Shown here: one piece after another, positions 50,359-60,397 of the stretch | How the letters are laid out: every line of letters starts with the position of its first letter | Numbering within the stretch: position 1 is the stretch's first letter | From: Rhizobium sp. RCAM05350 | Lineage (GTDB): Bacteria; Pseudomonadota; Alphaproteobacteria; Rhizobiales; Rhizobiaceae | Assembly: GCA_024426085.1 (NCBI GenBank) | Contig: CP087974.1 | Span: 2,046,001 to 2,110,000, forward strand | Direction: 5' to 3' | DNA length: 64,000 nt | Position numbers and translations under genes: made by a program | Notes under the pieces: model-generated | The model's input: the letters and a program-made list of their open reading frames with translations, nothing else | Databases searched by the model: none | Told to the model about the DNA's origin: nothing

Positions 50359-51237
50359 ATGAAGCGGCACCTGCTTACCATTGGCGGCGGCTTCGCCGGA
50401 ATTGTCCTGACCGTCCTCCTGCTGATAACCGGTGCGTCAGCCATACAGGGGCGGCAAAGCGCCGCCACGCCTGACTTCGCGCTCGAAACACCCGACATGG
50501 CCGACGTGCCCGATCTGGGCGGCGACGGGATGAGCATAGGGGAAACCGGGGGTGGCGAGGTCGTGCCAGTCGATCCTGCACTCGTCGATCCTGCACTCGT
50601 CGATCCTGCGCCCGCTGTTTCCCTGGACAGCGGCATGCCCCAGACGGAGGACAAAGCCGTTCGCGATATCGCGCCCGAGCAATTCGGCCTGCCCCAAGAT
50701 GTGACCGCGCAGCCGCTGGAGCGCATCGAGCCCCGCACCCCGCTTTCGCAAGCCCTTGCCCGGCCGGAGCCGGTTCCCTCCGTCTTGCGCCATCCGGTCG
50801 CGCTGTCGGCGGGGCTCATCCAGTTCGGCGACGGGCTGCTGCAACTCGACGGGATCGTGCCGGAAAAGGCGGATCGTATCTGCGGCGAGGCCGGCAAGAC
50901 ATGGCCCTGCGGCGCGGTGGCCCGAACCGCTTTCCGCAATTTCCTGCGAGCCCGCGCGCTTTTATGCATCGTTCCGAAAAATGGCTGGCAGGGAACGCTG
51001 ACCGCCGCCTGCAGCGTCAACAATATCGATCCCGCCGCCTGGCTCGCCGAAAACGGCTGGGCGGAGGTGCCAGTGGGATCACCGCTCGCCGGCAAGGTGG
51101 CGGCTGCACGCCAATCCCGCCTCGGCTTTTTCGGCGACGATCCCCGCAATTTCAACACGACACCCGCGCTGCGGGATGCAACGACCTTGCCCGGGGACAC
51201 GGATACCGGCGTTGATATGACCGAGCAGGGCTTGTAG
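50359..51237 (+). CDS. Exported thermonuclease-like (SNase-fold) protein
   Basis: 292 residues from ATG 50359, intact, 13 bp after the S24 gene. N-terminal signal/anchor (IGGGFAGIVLTVLLLITGASA), a disordered Asp/Pro/Val-rich linker with three copies of VDPAL/VDPAP, then an SNase-like domain: LIQFGDGLLQLDGIVPEKAD, WPCGAVARTAFRNFLRARAL, and AACSVNNIDPAAWLAENGWAEV. The usual second catalytic Arg/Glu pair cannot be confirmed, and the C-terminus lacks the typical end, so enzymatic activity is uncertain. Cys residues (ICGEAG, WPCG, LCIV, AACS) could form disulphides in the periplasm. Confidence 0.75.
   Translation: MKRHLLTIGGGFAGIVLTVLLLITGASAIQGRQSAATPDFALETPDMADVPDLGGDGMSIGETGGGEVVPVDPALVDPALVDPAPAVSLDSGMPQTEDKAVRDIAPEQFGLPQDVTAQPLERIEPRTPLSQALARPEPVPSVLRHPVALSAGLIQFGDGLLQLDGIVPEKADRICGEAGKTWPCGAVARTAFRNFLRARALLCIVPKNGWQGTLTAACSVNNIDPAAWLAENGWAEVPVGSPLAGKVAAARQSRLGFFGDDPRNFNTTPALRDATTLPGDTDTGVDMTEQGL
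50569..50613 (+). repeat. Three tandem 15-bp units in the linker of the SNase-like gene
   Basis: GTCGATCCTGCACTC at 50569-50583 and 50584-50598, with a third, slightly changed copy at 50599-50613. Each unit encodes Val-Asp-Pro-Ala-Leu/Pro. A repeat number change here keeps the frame, so linker length could vary among strains. Confidence 0.8.
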
Positions 51238-51290
51238 ACGATGCCGACGCTCCATACCTCACAGAACCGGCACAGCAACACGGATATCCC

Positions 51291-51701
51291 ATGCCTGAAA
51301 CCATGAGCCATCACGAAGCCCTCATCTACGTCATGGTGATGATGTCGGCCGTCGATACCGCAATGACCGATGCCGAACTTGAGCGTATCGGCAGGCTCAC
51401 CAGCTTCCTGCCGGTGTTTGAGGGTTTCGACCATGACCATCTGATGCATGCCGCGCGCGAATGCACAGCCCTTCTCGACGGCCCGGAAGGACTGGACATC
51501 GCGCTGGAAGTCGTGCGCGAGGCCCTTCCCTCGCGCCTCTACGACACCGCTTACGCGCTGGCAGTCGAGCTTGCCGCCGCGGACCACTCGATCCGCCAGG
51601 AGGAAATCCGGTTGCTGCAACTGCTGCGCGACCGGCTGGGCTTGGACAAGCTAACCTGCGCTGCGATCGAGCGCGGCGCCATGGCCCGCTTCCGCAAGTG
51701 A
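51291..51701 (+). CDS. TerB family protein
   Basis: 136 residues from ATG 51291 (ATG 51303 also possible), intact. All-helical TerB fold: HEALIYVMVMMSAVDTAMTDAELERIGRL (cut at MTDAEL), LEVVREALPSRLYDTAYALAVELAAADHS and RQEEIRLLQLLRDRLGLDK. The AAADHSIRQEE-type acidic motif matches metal-binding sites in TerB proteins. The name comes from tellurite-resistance operons, but no other ter gene is near, so a tellurite role is doubtful. Confidence 0.85.
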   Translation: MPETMSHHEALIYVMVMMSAVDTAMTDAELERIGRLTSFLPVFEGFDHDHLMHAARECTALLDGPEGLDIALEVVREALPSRLYDTAYALAVELAAADHSIRQEEIRLLQLLRDRLGLDKLTCAAIERGAMARFRK

Positions 51702-51804
51702 AAGGAGCGGATCTCCGCTTCACGCCAAAGTGCATTCACCTCGATCGCAGTCCCGCTAGAATGGCCATCGGCGGGACGAACAGGCAATCGACGATGGTGC
51801 AGGC

Positions 51805-52627
51805 ATGACGCTAGAGATATTCGGCATTGGCGAACCCGCCTGGCGTTTGACTTTCTTCGCGACAATCTTCCTGTCGCTCGCCGTGCTCGAACTGCTGCAT
51901 CCCCGGCTGGAGCGCCTGGAACTGATGCGCGCACTAAAAGCGCGGCGCTGGTTTACCAATCTTTCCATCCTGGTCCTGTCGTCGCTGACGCTGCGGATGA
52001 TCTTTCCGGCGGCGGCCACCGGTGTCGCCCTGTTCGCAGGGGCGCACGGATACGGGCTTCTGCCGATGCTTGGCCTGCCGCCGTTTGTCGGCGGTATCCT
52101 TGTCTTCGTCATCCTCGATTTCGCCATCTGGCTGGAGCATGTGGTCTTTCACAAGGTACCGCTGTTCTGGCGCATCCACCGGGTTCACCATGCCGATACC
52201 GGGCTGGACCTGACGACGGGCCTGCGCTTCCATCCACTGGAAATCCTGCTGTCGATCCTGTGGAAATCGGCCGTTATCCTGGCGATCGGTGCGCCGGCGG
52301 TCAGCGTGCTGATCTTCGAGATCGTACTGAATGGCGCGGCGATGTTCAATCACGCCAATCTGAAGCTTCCCGCCCGCCTGGACAGCCTGCTGCGTCGCCT
52401 GATCGTCACGCCGGACATGCACAGCATCCATCATTCCACTGAACCCGAAGAGACCGGCACGAATTACGGCTTCAGCCTTTCTATCTGGGACCGGGTGTTT
52501 TCGACCTATCGGGAGCGCTCGGAAACGTCCGCCGGAAGCCATGCGGATCGGACTTGCGCAGTATCCCAACCCATGGCCTGCGCGGCTGCTCTGGTCGCTG
52601 CTGCTTCCGTTTCGAAAGGCAGAATGA
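51805..52627 (+). CDS. Sterol desaturase/fatty acid hydroxylase family membrane protein (one frameshift)
   Basis: About 274 codons from ATG 51805. Di-iron membrane oxygenase with all histidine clusters: HVVFHK, HRVHH, FNHANLK and HSIHHS, spread over three or four hydrophobic segments (FVGGILVFVILDFAIWLEH). A break near 52530 leads into AMRIGLAQYPNPW and LLWSLLLPFRKAE with the stop at 52627, six bases from the convergent gene's stop. Members hydroxylate or desaturate lipids or sterol-like molecules; the substrate in rhizobia is mostly unknown (hopanoids, ornithine lipids or carotenoids are possible). Confidence 0.86.
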
Positions 52628-52633
52628 CGCGCG

Positions 52634-53507
52634 TTAGTATATGCCGGCCGGGAAATAGCGCAGATAGATCTCGTTCAGCCGACCCTTGCGGGACAGTTCC
52701 AGCAAAGCGTGATCTATCGCCTGCGTCAGTGCGGAATCACCCTTGCGGTTCATGATCGCCAGCCCCTCGCCCAGAAAGCGCTGGTGAGAAATAGGCGCCG
52801 TCGATCAGCGCGCAGCAATTGCCGGCATCGCTGCCGGCCGTCCAGAAGGACAATTGCATGCCGTCTGAAAACACTGCAGCAACGCTCCCCTGCTTCAGGG
52901 CATCCAGCATGACGTCGCGGCTCGGAAAAGACCGCGTTTCGAGTTTTGGAAAAAATGCCTTTAGCATGGCCTCGTGCGTGGTTCCCGAGACAGTGCCGAC
53001 CGGCTTGCCCGCGAGCGGCGCCACTGAAAGAGCATTCCCCATCGCCTGGCGATTGGCCGCGAAGCGGGCTGGAAGCTTCATGAAGGCACGGGAAAAGGCA
53101 AAACGCTGCCGCAGTTCCGAGCTTGTGCCGATCCCTGCGATCACGGCCTCCCCTTGACCGCCTTCAAGCGCCGGCTGCAACTCCGCGAAAGTCACCGCCT
53201 GAATCTGGCATTTGGCGTCAATGTCCAACTCGCGGCAGATTTCCCCGCACCAGATCCACATGAAAGCCGGCAAGCTTGCCCGATTGGTCGATAAAGTTGA
53301 ACGGTGGGAAATCCACAGTGGTCAGGAACCGCAGGCGCGCCAGACCGCTCAGGTCCAGTTTTGCAATCCGCTCCCCGCGTCGAACAGGAGCGGCAGATCG
53401 TGAACCCCATCCGCAGCGCGTGAAACGGCCGAAAAAGGTGCAATCAACAACACGCAAAGCGTGAAAATCCCATAAAATTTTAGAGATGCACGGAAGGCGC
53501 GTAACAT
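52634..53507 (-). CDS. Periplasmic solute-binding protein, family 3 (three frameshifts)
   Basis: About 291 codons from ATG 53507. A signal peptide (LRAFRASLKFYGIFTLCVLL, cleavage near VSRA) is followed by a break near 53365, then LRFLTTVDFPPFNFIDQSGKLAGF, the start of an SBP_bac_3 fold. After a break near 53265 come QAVTFAELQPALEGGQGEAVIAGI, VGTVSGTTHEAML and AAVFSDGMQLSFW, and after one near 52780 IMNRKGDSALTQAIDHALLELS and GRLNEIYLRYFPAG. It should bind an amino acid or similar small solute. No permease or ATPase lies beside it; it converges on the desaturase gene. Confidence 0.8.
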
Positions 53508-53567
53508 TATGATCATTCCCGGAGCGAGATAGGGGATATTGCCGCGCCGCGCGGCAATGGGGTTTTC

Positions 53568-55505
53568 ATGCGTCTGGAAGAATATCCGGACAATTCCGGA
53601 ATGGCTACCGCCAATGAACCGTCGGTCAGGCGATCACAGCCTGATACCGCTGCAGGACGATTCTCAGCCGCGCTCAAACAAGAGGGTAGCCTGCTCCTTC
53701 AGATGGGTATCGGCAAACCTTCGATTGCGCGGGCAATGCTGCACGCCGAAAATCACGGCACCACCGTCGAAGACGAACTGCTCGCGTCCGGCGAGATCGA
53801 CGAGATCATCTATTTCGAAGCGCTGGCGGAAATGCTGGGGCTTGATTTCATGCCCGATATCGACCCGGGCCTGGTTCAGGACATAACAGGGCTGGATACT
53901 CAGATCGCACGGCCGGAAATATTGCGGCTTCATCATGCAAGCCGCCCGCCGGTCACCGTGATTGTTCCATCGCTCCGCCGACTTGCCGAGCTTGCCGCCC
54001 TTTTGCAACGAACGCCGCCGCTGCGCCAATCGCTGGCCGTAACGACGCCGTCAGCCTTGCATGTAATGCGGCCTGGCAGGCCGGCCGCCAGCGGCGGGTT
54101 TCGGCGACCACGCGCTCGCTCTTTGAGACCGTGCCGCTCCACAGCGCCCGCATCACCTTTTGGGGGAAGCAAGGATTTTACGCCGGTGTCATGCTTTGCA
54201 CCATGATCGCGGCGGCGATCGTTCTGCCACTCATCAGCCTGTTGATGCTGCATGTCGTGCTGACGCTGTTCTACCTCGCCAATTTGCTGGTGCGACTTTA
54301 CGCGCTCGGCTGTGCCTTCCTGCAGGAACGCGGGGAGCGGATGCCGAAACCACCGGATGCCGCGGCCGGTCCGCTGCCGGTCTATTCGGTGCTTGTTGCG
54401 CTTTACAGGGAGGAGAGCGTCGTGGCTCAGCTCGTCCACGCACTCGACCAGCTCGACTGGCCACGCTCGCGCCTCGACATAAAGCTGATCTGCGAGGAGG
54501 ATGACGTGGCAACCATCGCTGCGCTGAGGGCTTTGCGGCTGGCGCGCGAATATGAGATCGTTCTGGTGCCGGCCCACATGCCCCGCACCAAGCCAAAGGC
54601 CTTGAGCTATGCCCTGCCCGGCGTTCGCGGCAGCTACGTGACCGTCTATGACGCCGAAGACCGGCCGCATCCGGGCCAGCTGCGCGAGGCCCATGCCGCC
54701 TTTACGGTTGCACCGCAGCACGTCATCTGCCTGCAGGCGCCGCTGATCATCACCAATGCCCGGCAATCCTGGTGGAGTGCGCTGTTTGCACTGGAATATG
54801 CCGGACTGTTTCGCGGCCTGCTACCGATGCTCTCCCTGACCGGCCTGCCTTTGCCGCTCGGTGGCACATCCAATCATTTTCGCACGATGGAGCTGAAACA
54901 GATCGGCGGCTGGGATCCCTATAACATGACGGAGGACGCCGACCTCGGGCTACAGTTGTACCGGCTCGGCTACCGCTCGCGTGTCATCTTCAAGCCGACC
55001 CTCGAGGAAGCGCCGGTCTCGCGGTCCGTCTGGCTCGGCCAGCGCACCCGCTGGTTCAAGGGCTGGCTGCAGACATGGCTGGTGCTGATGCGCAAGCCCG
55101 GCCACCTCGCAGACGAAATGGGCTGGCCGGCCTTTATCGTTTTTCAGATTCTGATTGCCGGGTTGCTGCTGTCCGCGCTCAGCCACCCCTTCATCGTCGG
55201 GTTCCTCGCCTACCTGACGTGGCTGATGCTGCAGGACGGTACGCATGCGGGTGGCTGGCTGACCTTCTGGCTGTTCATCGCTGATACCGTCAACATCTTC
55301 GGCAGCTATGCGGTCTTCGTTTCGCTGGGGTTCAACCCGATGAATGCGCGAGAAACAAGCGGTCGGCTGGCGCTGGATTTTCGTGCCGATCTACTGGCTG
55401 TTCATGTCTCTTGCCGTGTGGAAGGCATTGCTGGAGTTGCGGACCAATCCGTTTTCTTGGAACAAGACACCGCATGTTCCCGTCGGCGGCGATAGCAAGA
55501 GCTGA
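53568..55505 (+). CDS. Membrane glycosyltransferase (GT2) with type II secretion ATPase N-like domain (two frameshifts)
   Basis: About 646 codons from ATG 53568. Residues 40-150 look like the MshEN/T2SSE N-terminal domain (TTVEDELLASGEIDEIIYFEALAE and MLGLDFMPDID), which binds c-di-GMP in some proteins. After a break near 54065 two membrane helices (VMLCTMIAAAIVLPLISLLM) precede a processive GT2 core: VYSVLVALYREESVV, VTVYDAEDRPHPGQL (first Asp), MTEDADLGLQL and QRTRWFKGWLQT (QxxRW). Three C-terminal helices follow; a break near 55355 adds LELRTNPFSWNKTPH. It probably makes or exports a polysaccharide under second-messenger control; the sugar is unknown. NfrB has the same two domains in another order. 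Confidence 0.82.
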
Positions 55506-55820
55506 CGTTGCAGGCGGCACGGCGAAGGCCCGCGACGGCGGATCCATTCGGCGAACGACTTTCCGGGAAGGAGATGAAGCATGTCTCCCTCGACAAAGGA
55601 GTCTCGATATCAGGGCGATCCGCGTACGCCGATCTCATAGGTCGGTAGCCGACTATTGGGACGCCCGGACCGATATGCAACGGAGAAGCGCGTTTCGAAG
55701 CGGAGGAATTTGCCGAAATACTCTTGTAAAAACCGCTAGGCGCATATTGGTAGCGCCCATGGGGGTGCAGAAATTCCGACGGCTGAATTTGCCACCAACA
55801 TTCCAGATGTAGAGCCAACG
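55506..55820. other. Stretch without a recognised gene
   Basis: About 315 bases after the GT2 stop. Base use shifts here toward lower GC. Frames are short and match nothing I know. It may mark the join to the surface-polysaccharide region. A possible MaoC promoter is not evident. Confidence 0.4.
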
Positions 55821-56261
55821 ATGAACGACGCGTCAGCAGGTTACTTTTTTGAAGATCTCTCGATTGGTATGAGCGCTGAAATTTCCAGAACCGTTACAAG
55901 CGACGACATCGAGCATTTTGCCGCAGCCGTTGGCGATTTCAATCCCATTCATGTCGACGAGGCGTGGGCGCAACAAACACGTTTCAAGGGACGGATTGCT
56001 CATGGAATGCTGACTGGGGGGCTCATATCGTCGGTGCTGGGAACACGCCTTCCGGGGCTGGGAGCAATCTACGTCAGGCAAACCTTAGAGTTCCACGCCC
56101 CGGTACGTCCTGAGACAGTCGTCAATTCACATGTTTGTATCACACGACTGGACCCGACAAGGAACCGTGTCTACCTGGAGACTACGTGCACTTGCGAGGG
56201 CACAACGGTACTCTCTGGGGAAGCGGTGCTCTTGGTGAAATCCCACGTGCGCCCGATTTAA
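55821..56261 (+). CDS. MaoC-like (R)-specific enoyl-CoA hydratase
   Basis: 146 residues from ATG 55821, intact. A single hot-dog domain with the hydratase 2 motif DFNPIHVDEAWAQ (catalytic Asp and His) and RIAHGMLTGGLISSVLG. It would hydrate a trans-2-enoyl-CoA (or ACP) to the (R)-3-hydroxyacyl form. In this setting it may supply hydroxyacyl groups for a lipid anchor or capsule acylation, instead of degradation; that is inference from the neighbours. Codon use is less GC-rich than upstream. Confidence 0.88.
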   Translation: MNDASAGYFFEDLSIGMSAEISRTVTSDDIEHFAAAVGDFNPIHVDEAWAQQTRFKGRIAHGMLTGGLISSVLGTRLPGLGAIYVRQTLEFHAPVRPETVVNSHVCITRLDPTRNRVYLETTCTCEGTTVLSGEAVLLVKSHVRPI

Positions 56262-56820
56262 GCTTGGTTCCCATGATGCTGGCGCTTGGTAGTCAGCCGC
56301 TTGTAATCACCCTAGCCGGCTGCATGGCGCTATCGATCCGCATATGTAACAATATAGCCGATCTCTCTCCAGCCGATCGCCGGATGACATGACCTCCATT
56401 GTCTCGACGCTAACCAGTTGTCCTCTAGAACGAAAATGCGGTGGACTATAATTGCTGTGCGATTGCGTGTCGTTCCGCCGTTTTGCTATTGCCACCGTAG
56501 TGGCAAACGCCCTCGCCGGTGGACCAGCGCAACTATGCTTCGATCATTTCACTGGCGCCCCATTGGTAAGCTGAGACTATCGCAAAACGCGCATCTCTGG
56601 TTGCCGGGGAGTTCATCGGCTCCGAATTTCTGGACGCGATCGGTGCGAGCCCCGCACTTGCTTTCGAAAGCATCGATTAAGCCCATTCTATCATCTCGCC
56701 CTCGGACTTTGAGTTGCCGATTAACAATCCAGGATTGCAATCCTTTTGTGGAACCTAACATTTCTCGGTTGACGTTATCGGAGTTTGATGCTGATTAGGG
56801 ACCAACCGTAGGAGGGTAGC
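56262..56820. other. Gap with possible decayed coding sequence
   Basis: About 560 bases. One frame near 56600 reads VAGEFIGSEFLDAIGASPAL and a second near 56700 reads ISPSDFELPINNPGLQSF; both look protein-like but are interrupted and match no family I know. The last 25 bases hold the ribosome site (GGAGGG) of the next gene. A remnant or a heavily frameshifted small gene are both possible. Confidence 0.35.
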
Positions 56821-57758
56821 GTGGGATTGGAATACAAGGCGTACAACGACGGTGACGAGCGGAAGATACTGGATTTGTTCAAGGTTACTTTCGGTGTTGA
56901 CCTTCCTCTTTCCTTCTGGCGCTGGCGGCAGCTTGATAACCCAGCTGGTGGCCCGTGGACTGAAACGGTATGGGATGGCGACCGCCTCGCTGGCCATTAT
57001 GCTGTAGCGGCCGCAAAGATGTCCATCAATGGTGAGGCTGTGCCGGCCTGCCTCTCGATGACGACGATGGTTCATCCAGATTATCGGGCAAGGCATTTTC
57101 GAGAAGTCTGCGGAGTCAATCTATTCTCGCTTGGCAGACTCTGGCGTTAGGCTGGTCTACGGGTTTCCGAACGTGAACAGCCATCGACCATTTATCCAGA
57201 AGCTAGCGTGGGAGGACATCTGCGATACCCCTACCTTCACGTTGGATGTGGCATCAAGCAAGCCAGTCACTGCACCATCTTCCGTTGAAGAGGTGATGGA
57301 GTTCGATGCCCGGTTCGATGCGCTGTGGGGTCGCGTCAAAAGCACAAAAGCTATCTGGAATTGGCGCGACAGCGAAATGCTGACGTGGCGCTTCCTGAAG
57401 AATCCTGTCAATAAATACCGAATTGCAGTGGCGGCGGATAACTCCGAGATCAGGGGTTACATTGTCGTGAAACAATACCTCTCATCCGATCTAGACATTG
57501 TGGACATTGTGGCCGACGACAAAAAAGCGCTGCCGCCGCTTGTCGCTTGGGCGGCTCAAGTCGCTCGTGACATGAGCCTTTCGAAGGCCAATATTTGGGC
57601 ATCTATTGGTGCTGACCATCGTGAGAGCATAGCGCGCCGGCTTCCAGGCGGGAGCGCCGGTCACCCATTTTGGTGGTCGAGTCTTGCTTCCGATCGATGC
57701 CGATTTCTCAGACCAGCGGCTGTGGCACTATAGTATGTCCGACTCTGACCTCTATTGA
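56821..57758 (+). CDS. GNAT-like N-acetyltransferase (two frameshifts)
   Basis: About 312 codons from GTG 56821 behind GGAGGG. The N-terminal GNAT-like half has EYKAYNDGDERKILDLFKVTFG, SFWRWRQLDNPAGG and ACLSMTTMVHPDYRGKG-like residues after a break near 57085 (acetyl-CoA loop), then LVYGFPNVNSHRPFIQKLAW. The second half repeats a domain of similar size (KAIWNWRDSEMLTWRFLKNP, GYIVVKQYLSS). A break near 57650 gives the end DFSDQRLWHYSMSDSDLY. This matches two-domain acetyltransferases found in polysaccharide clusters, which acetylate amino sugars. The acceptor is unknown. Confidence 0.75.
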
Positions 57759-57769
57759 CGAGTAGTGGC

Positions 57770-58750
57770 ATGAGTATCTTAATAAAGCCCCAGAATTCCA
57801 ACGAGCGGATAGCTGAGATCGAAGCACATATTGATCTAGCTCATAACCTTTCCAAAAAGGGTGATATCGAAGCCGGTATTTTGCAATTTAAAATGGCGCG
57901 ATCCTTGGTGCTAGCGTCCGACCCCAGCAAGGTCAAAGCTGCCATCGACAGGGAAACGTCAATCTATGTGAAAGAGTCGCGTTCGTTCGAACAACGGGCG
58001 CGCGAGTTGTCGTCGGAAAATCCGACCCGAGCGGCCATCATCGTCAGCGATTCGTTAGGCCTTCCGAGAGGGGCGGCGGATCTCGACTCACGATGCCACC
58101 AAGTTCGAACTTACCCATTCGGGCCTCGTATTAGCCGCCATGTCGAAAAAGGGGCCGCCCTTGTACAAGCTTTATGCCAGCGATACGCGACGACTGAATT
58201 CGTCGTTAATGCCATTCGTGAGCGTGCTGACTGCCAAAACGCCGATGTCCTAATCCATATCGGCCTGAACGACTGCGTAGTGCGGATGTTCATGAATAAT
58301 CAGCGAATCGCGCTTGGCACTCTGTCGGCAGAGTTACGACAGAAGATCGTTGGGTTCTCGCAAGTACATAGGGACGCTCTCATCGAGAGCGATTTCGACC
58401 ATACGTTCACCCCGTTGCAATTGTTCAAGGAGAGATTGGAAGAGGCTGTTACGTTGGCTCGCTCCAAAGGAGCACGCTCTGTAGGTTTGGCAACCATCGT
58501 CCAGCCACCGCTAAAATTTGCAGCAAAGACGCCGCAAATGGCGTGGAATTTCGCTCGCTACAATATGGCAATTTACGACGTGGCGAAATCTCTGAGATGC
58601 CACTTGATAGACATGCATCTGCTCTGTTGGGAACACGGCACCACGACGCATTTGTCGGCGGACGGTATGCATCTCTCAGCGGCAGGCCACCGCCTCATGG
58701 CGGACACATATCTGAAGGCAATTGGCTTCCCACCTACTTCTCAAAATTAG
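57770..58750 (+). CDS. SGNH/GDSL-type hydrolase
   Basis: 326 residues from ATG 57770, 11 bases after the acetyltransferase stop, intact. An N-terminal helical segment (NERIAEIEAHIDLAHNLSKK) precedes the SGNH core: block I IIVSDSLGLPRG with the nucleophile Ser, block III IHIGLNDCV with Asn, and block V HLSADGMHLSAAGH with Asp-x2-His. No signal peptide is visible, so it seems cytoplasmic. In capsule or O-antigen clusters such enzymes remove or transfer O-acetyl groups. Pairing with a GNAT suggests a modification unit. Confidence 0.85.
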   Translation: MSILIKPQNSNERIAEIEAHIDLAHNLSKKGDIEAGILQFKMARSLVLASDPSKVKAAIDRETSIYVKESRSFEQRARELSSENPTRAAIIVSDSLGLPRGAADLDSRCHQVRTYPFGPRISRHVEKGAALVQALCQRYATTEFVVNAIRERADCQNADVLIHIGLNDCVVRMFMNNQRIALGTLSAELRQKIVGFSQVHRDALIESDFDHTFTPLQLFKERLEEAVTLARSKGARSVGLATIVQPPLKFAAKTPQMAWNFARYNMAIYDVAKSLRCHLIDMHLLCWEHGTTTHLSADGMHLSAAGHRLMADTYLKAIGFPPTSQN

Positions 58751-58943
58751 GTGGCGCGACCGGGTAATTTTAAGTCTGGATGGTTGATTCCAGTGCGACG
58801 ATTTTCTGAAACCCAAATATATAGACCGAATACTGTCGGGTCGAAATTTTGCAACAGAAATACAAACAAGGCGACGATCAGGACTATGTCACCGGCAAAG
58901 ATGCGATAAAAGGAAGTGACTGCAATCCGTAATTACGGGCCGA

Positions 58944-60006
58944 TTGACATCTATTTCTCGGCGGATTTGGGCTTTTCTCATGATCAACGCATTTTTCTTC
59001 GGCTTTTCCCCTTGGAAAGACTATTTACAGGGCTGGTTTCCGGATCGGCATTGCGTGATCGTCAGCAGAAAAACGAAGGATATTCTCCGTGAAGGGTGGC
59101 TGTTACGAATACTAACGGCGCGAAAATCGGAGGTTTATGTCTGGGGCTTCAAATATCCGAAATTTCTGAAAATCTTTTGTAAAGTCTTTGGCATTCCGTT
59201 CCGCCACGTTGAAGACGGCTTTGTCCGTTCCGTGACACTTGGCGCGCACGGTAGTATGCCCGCCTCACTTACCATCGACTCTAAGACTTTGTATTTCGAC
59301 GCTTCTAGACCTTCGGATCTCAGAAACGATTCTAAGCACCTACGATTTTGTCGGTGACAAAGGGCTCATGGAGAGAGCAGAGCTGGGAATTGAACTCATC
59401 CTTTCCAACCGCATCAGCAAATACAACCTCGGGAAGAAACGCGATGGGCTCCTCTTCGGTGTAAAAACCAAGAAGCGTATCCTCGTGGTGGGGCAAGTCG
59501 AAACCGATGCGTCTATCCTTTTAGGCTGCGATCGAGCGATGACAAACAACGATCTCGTTCGACTGGCGGCGCAAGAAAATCCGGATGCTCAAATCATTTA
59601 CAAGCCACATCCAGAGGTTCTGTACGGCACCCGGCTCGGTGTGTCAGATCCGCAGGATGTTGCTGCCATCTGCGACATCTTGAAGGAAGATATTGCCCCG
59701 GCCGATGTGTTTGAAACGATCGACCACGTTTATACCATCACCTCACTTATGGGATTTGAAGCGTTGTTGCGCGGCATCACAGTTACCTGTTGTGGTTTGC
59801 CATTTTACGCTGGTTGGGGGGTGACCGACGATCGTCAGAAAAACGAGAGACGCAGGAGAACGTTGAACGTCAACGAAATCTTTGCTGCTAGCTACTTGCT
59901 TTACCCCAGCTACTTTGACCCCATTTCTGGAGCGCCTTCCAACTTCGAATCTATACTGCAGCGTTTACAAGAATTGCGAGAAGCCGGCACCTCGCAGCCC
60001 CATTGA
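58944..60006 (+). CDS. KpsC/KpsS-like capsular polysaccharide (Kdo) transferase (one frameshift)
   Basis: About 354 codons; start TTG 58944 or ATG 58980. It begins with INAFFFGFSPWKDYLQGWFP, then HCVIVSRKTKDI, and KVFGIPFRHVEDGFVRSVTLGAH (shown to DGFVRS). After a break near 59320 come RILVVGQVETDASILLGC, AQIIYKPHPEVLYG and YTITSLMGFEALLRGI with FYAGWGVTDDR, all signatures of KpsC/KpsS-type beta-Kdo transferases that build the lipid-linked Kdo base of group 2 capsules. Only one such module is present; KpsC usually has two, so KpsS or a half-KpsC is possible. It acts at the inner leaflet of the inner membrane. Confidence 0.83.
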
Positions 60007-60397
60007 CAGGGTCGACATGACCATTGGACGGCGGCGACATCGACGGGTGCGTACTGCATGAGCGATTAAAGATAGCACCTTCTTTGTCTATGCATGACAG
60101 CTGCCCGATCAGCGAGATGAAGCTCGGTAATAGTGTCGCTGTTTGATCCCCGATCTTTGTCCTGGCACACCGCGAACATTAGCTTCTTTTTCCGCTTCGG
60201 CTTGCATCTTTGGAGATCACATCATATGACTTGCCTGCAGGAAAACCTAGCTACGATCCGCCGCCTAAGAAACCGAGTGACGGAACTGTCGCGTGGACCG
60301 CAGCTAGAAACCAACAAGCCCATTGGGCCGGAGATCTCGGATTGAAGAACGCAATGTTGTTTTTGCGCCGAATCATGTGATTTTCCAGAGGATCCTA
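60007..60397. other. Intergenic gap, no gene seen
   Basis: About 390 bases between the KpsC-like gene and the next start. Small frames (for example from ATG 60226) have no recognisable sequence and normal starts are lacking. The ribosome site AGAGGA for the next gene is at its end (60387-60392). Confidence 0.4.

Noticed and set aside
51291..51701. Tellurite-resistance operon
   Set aside because: Only a TerB-like protein is present; no TerA, TerC, TerD or TerZ relatives are near.
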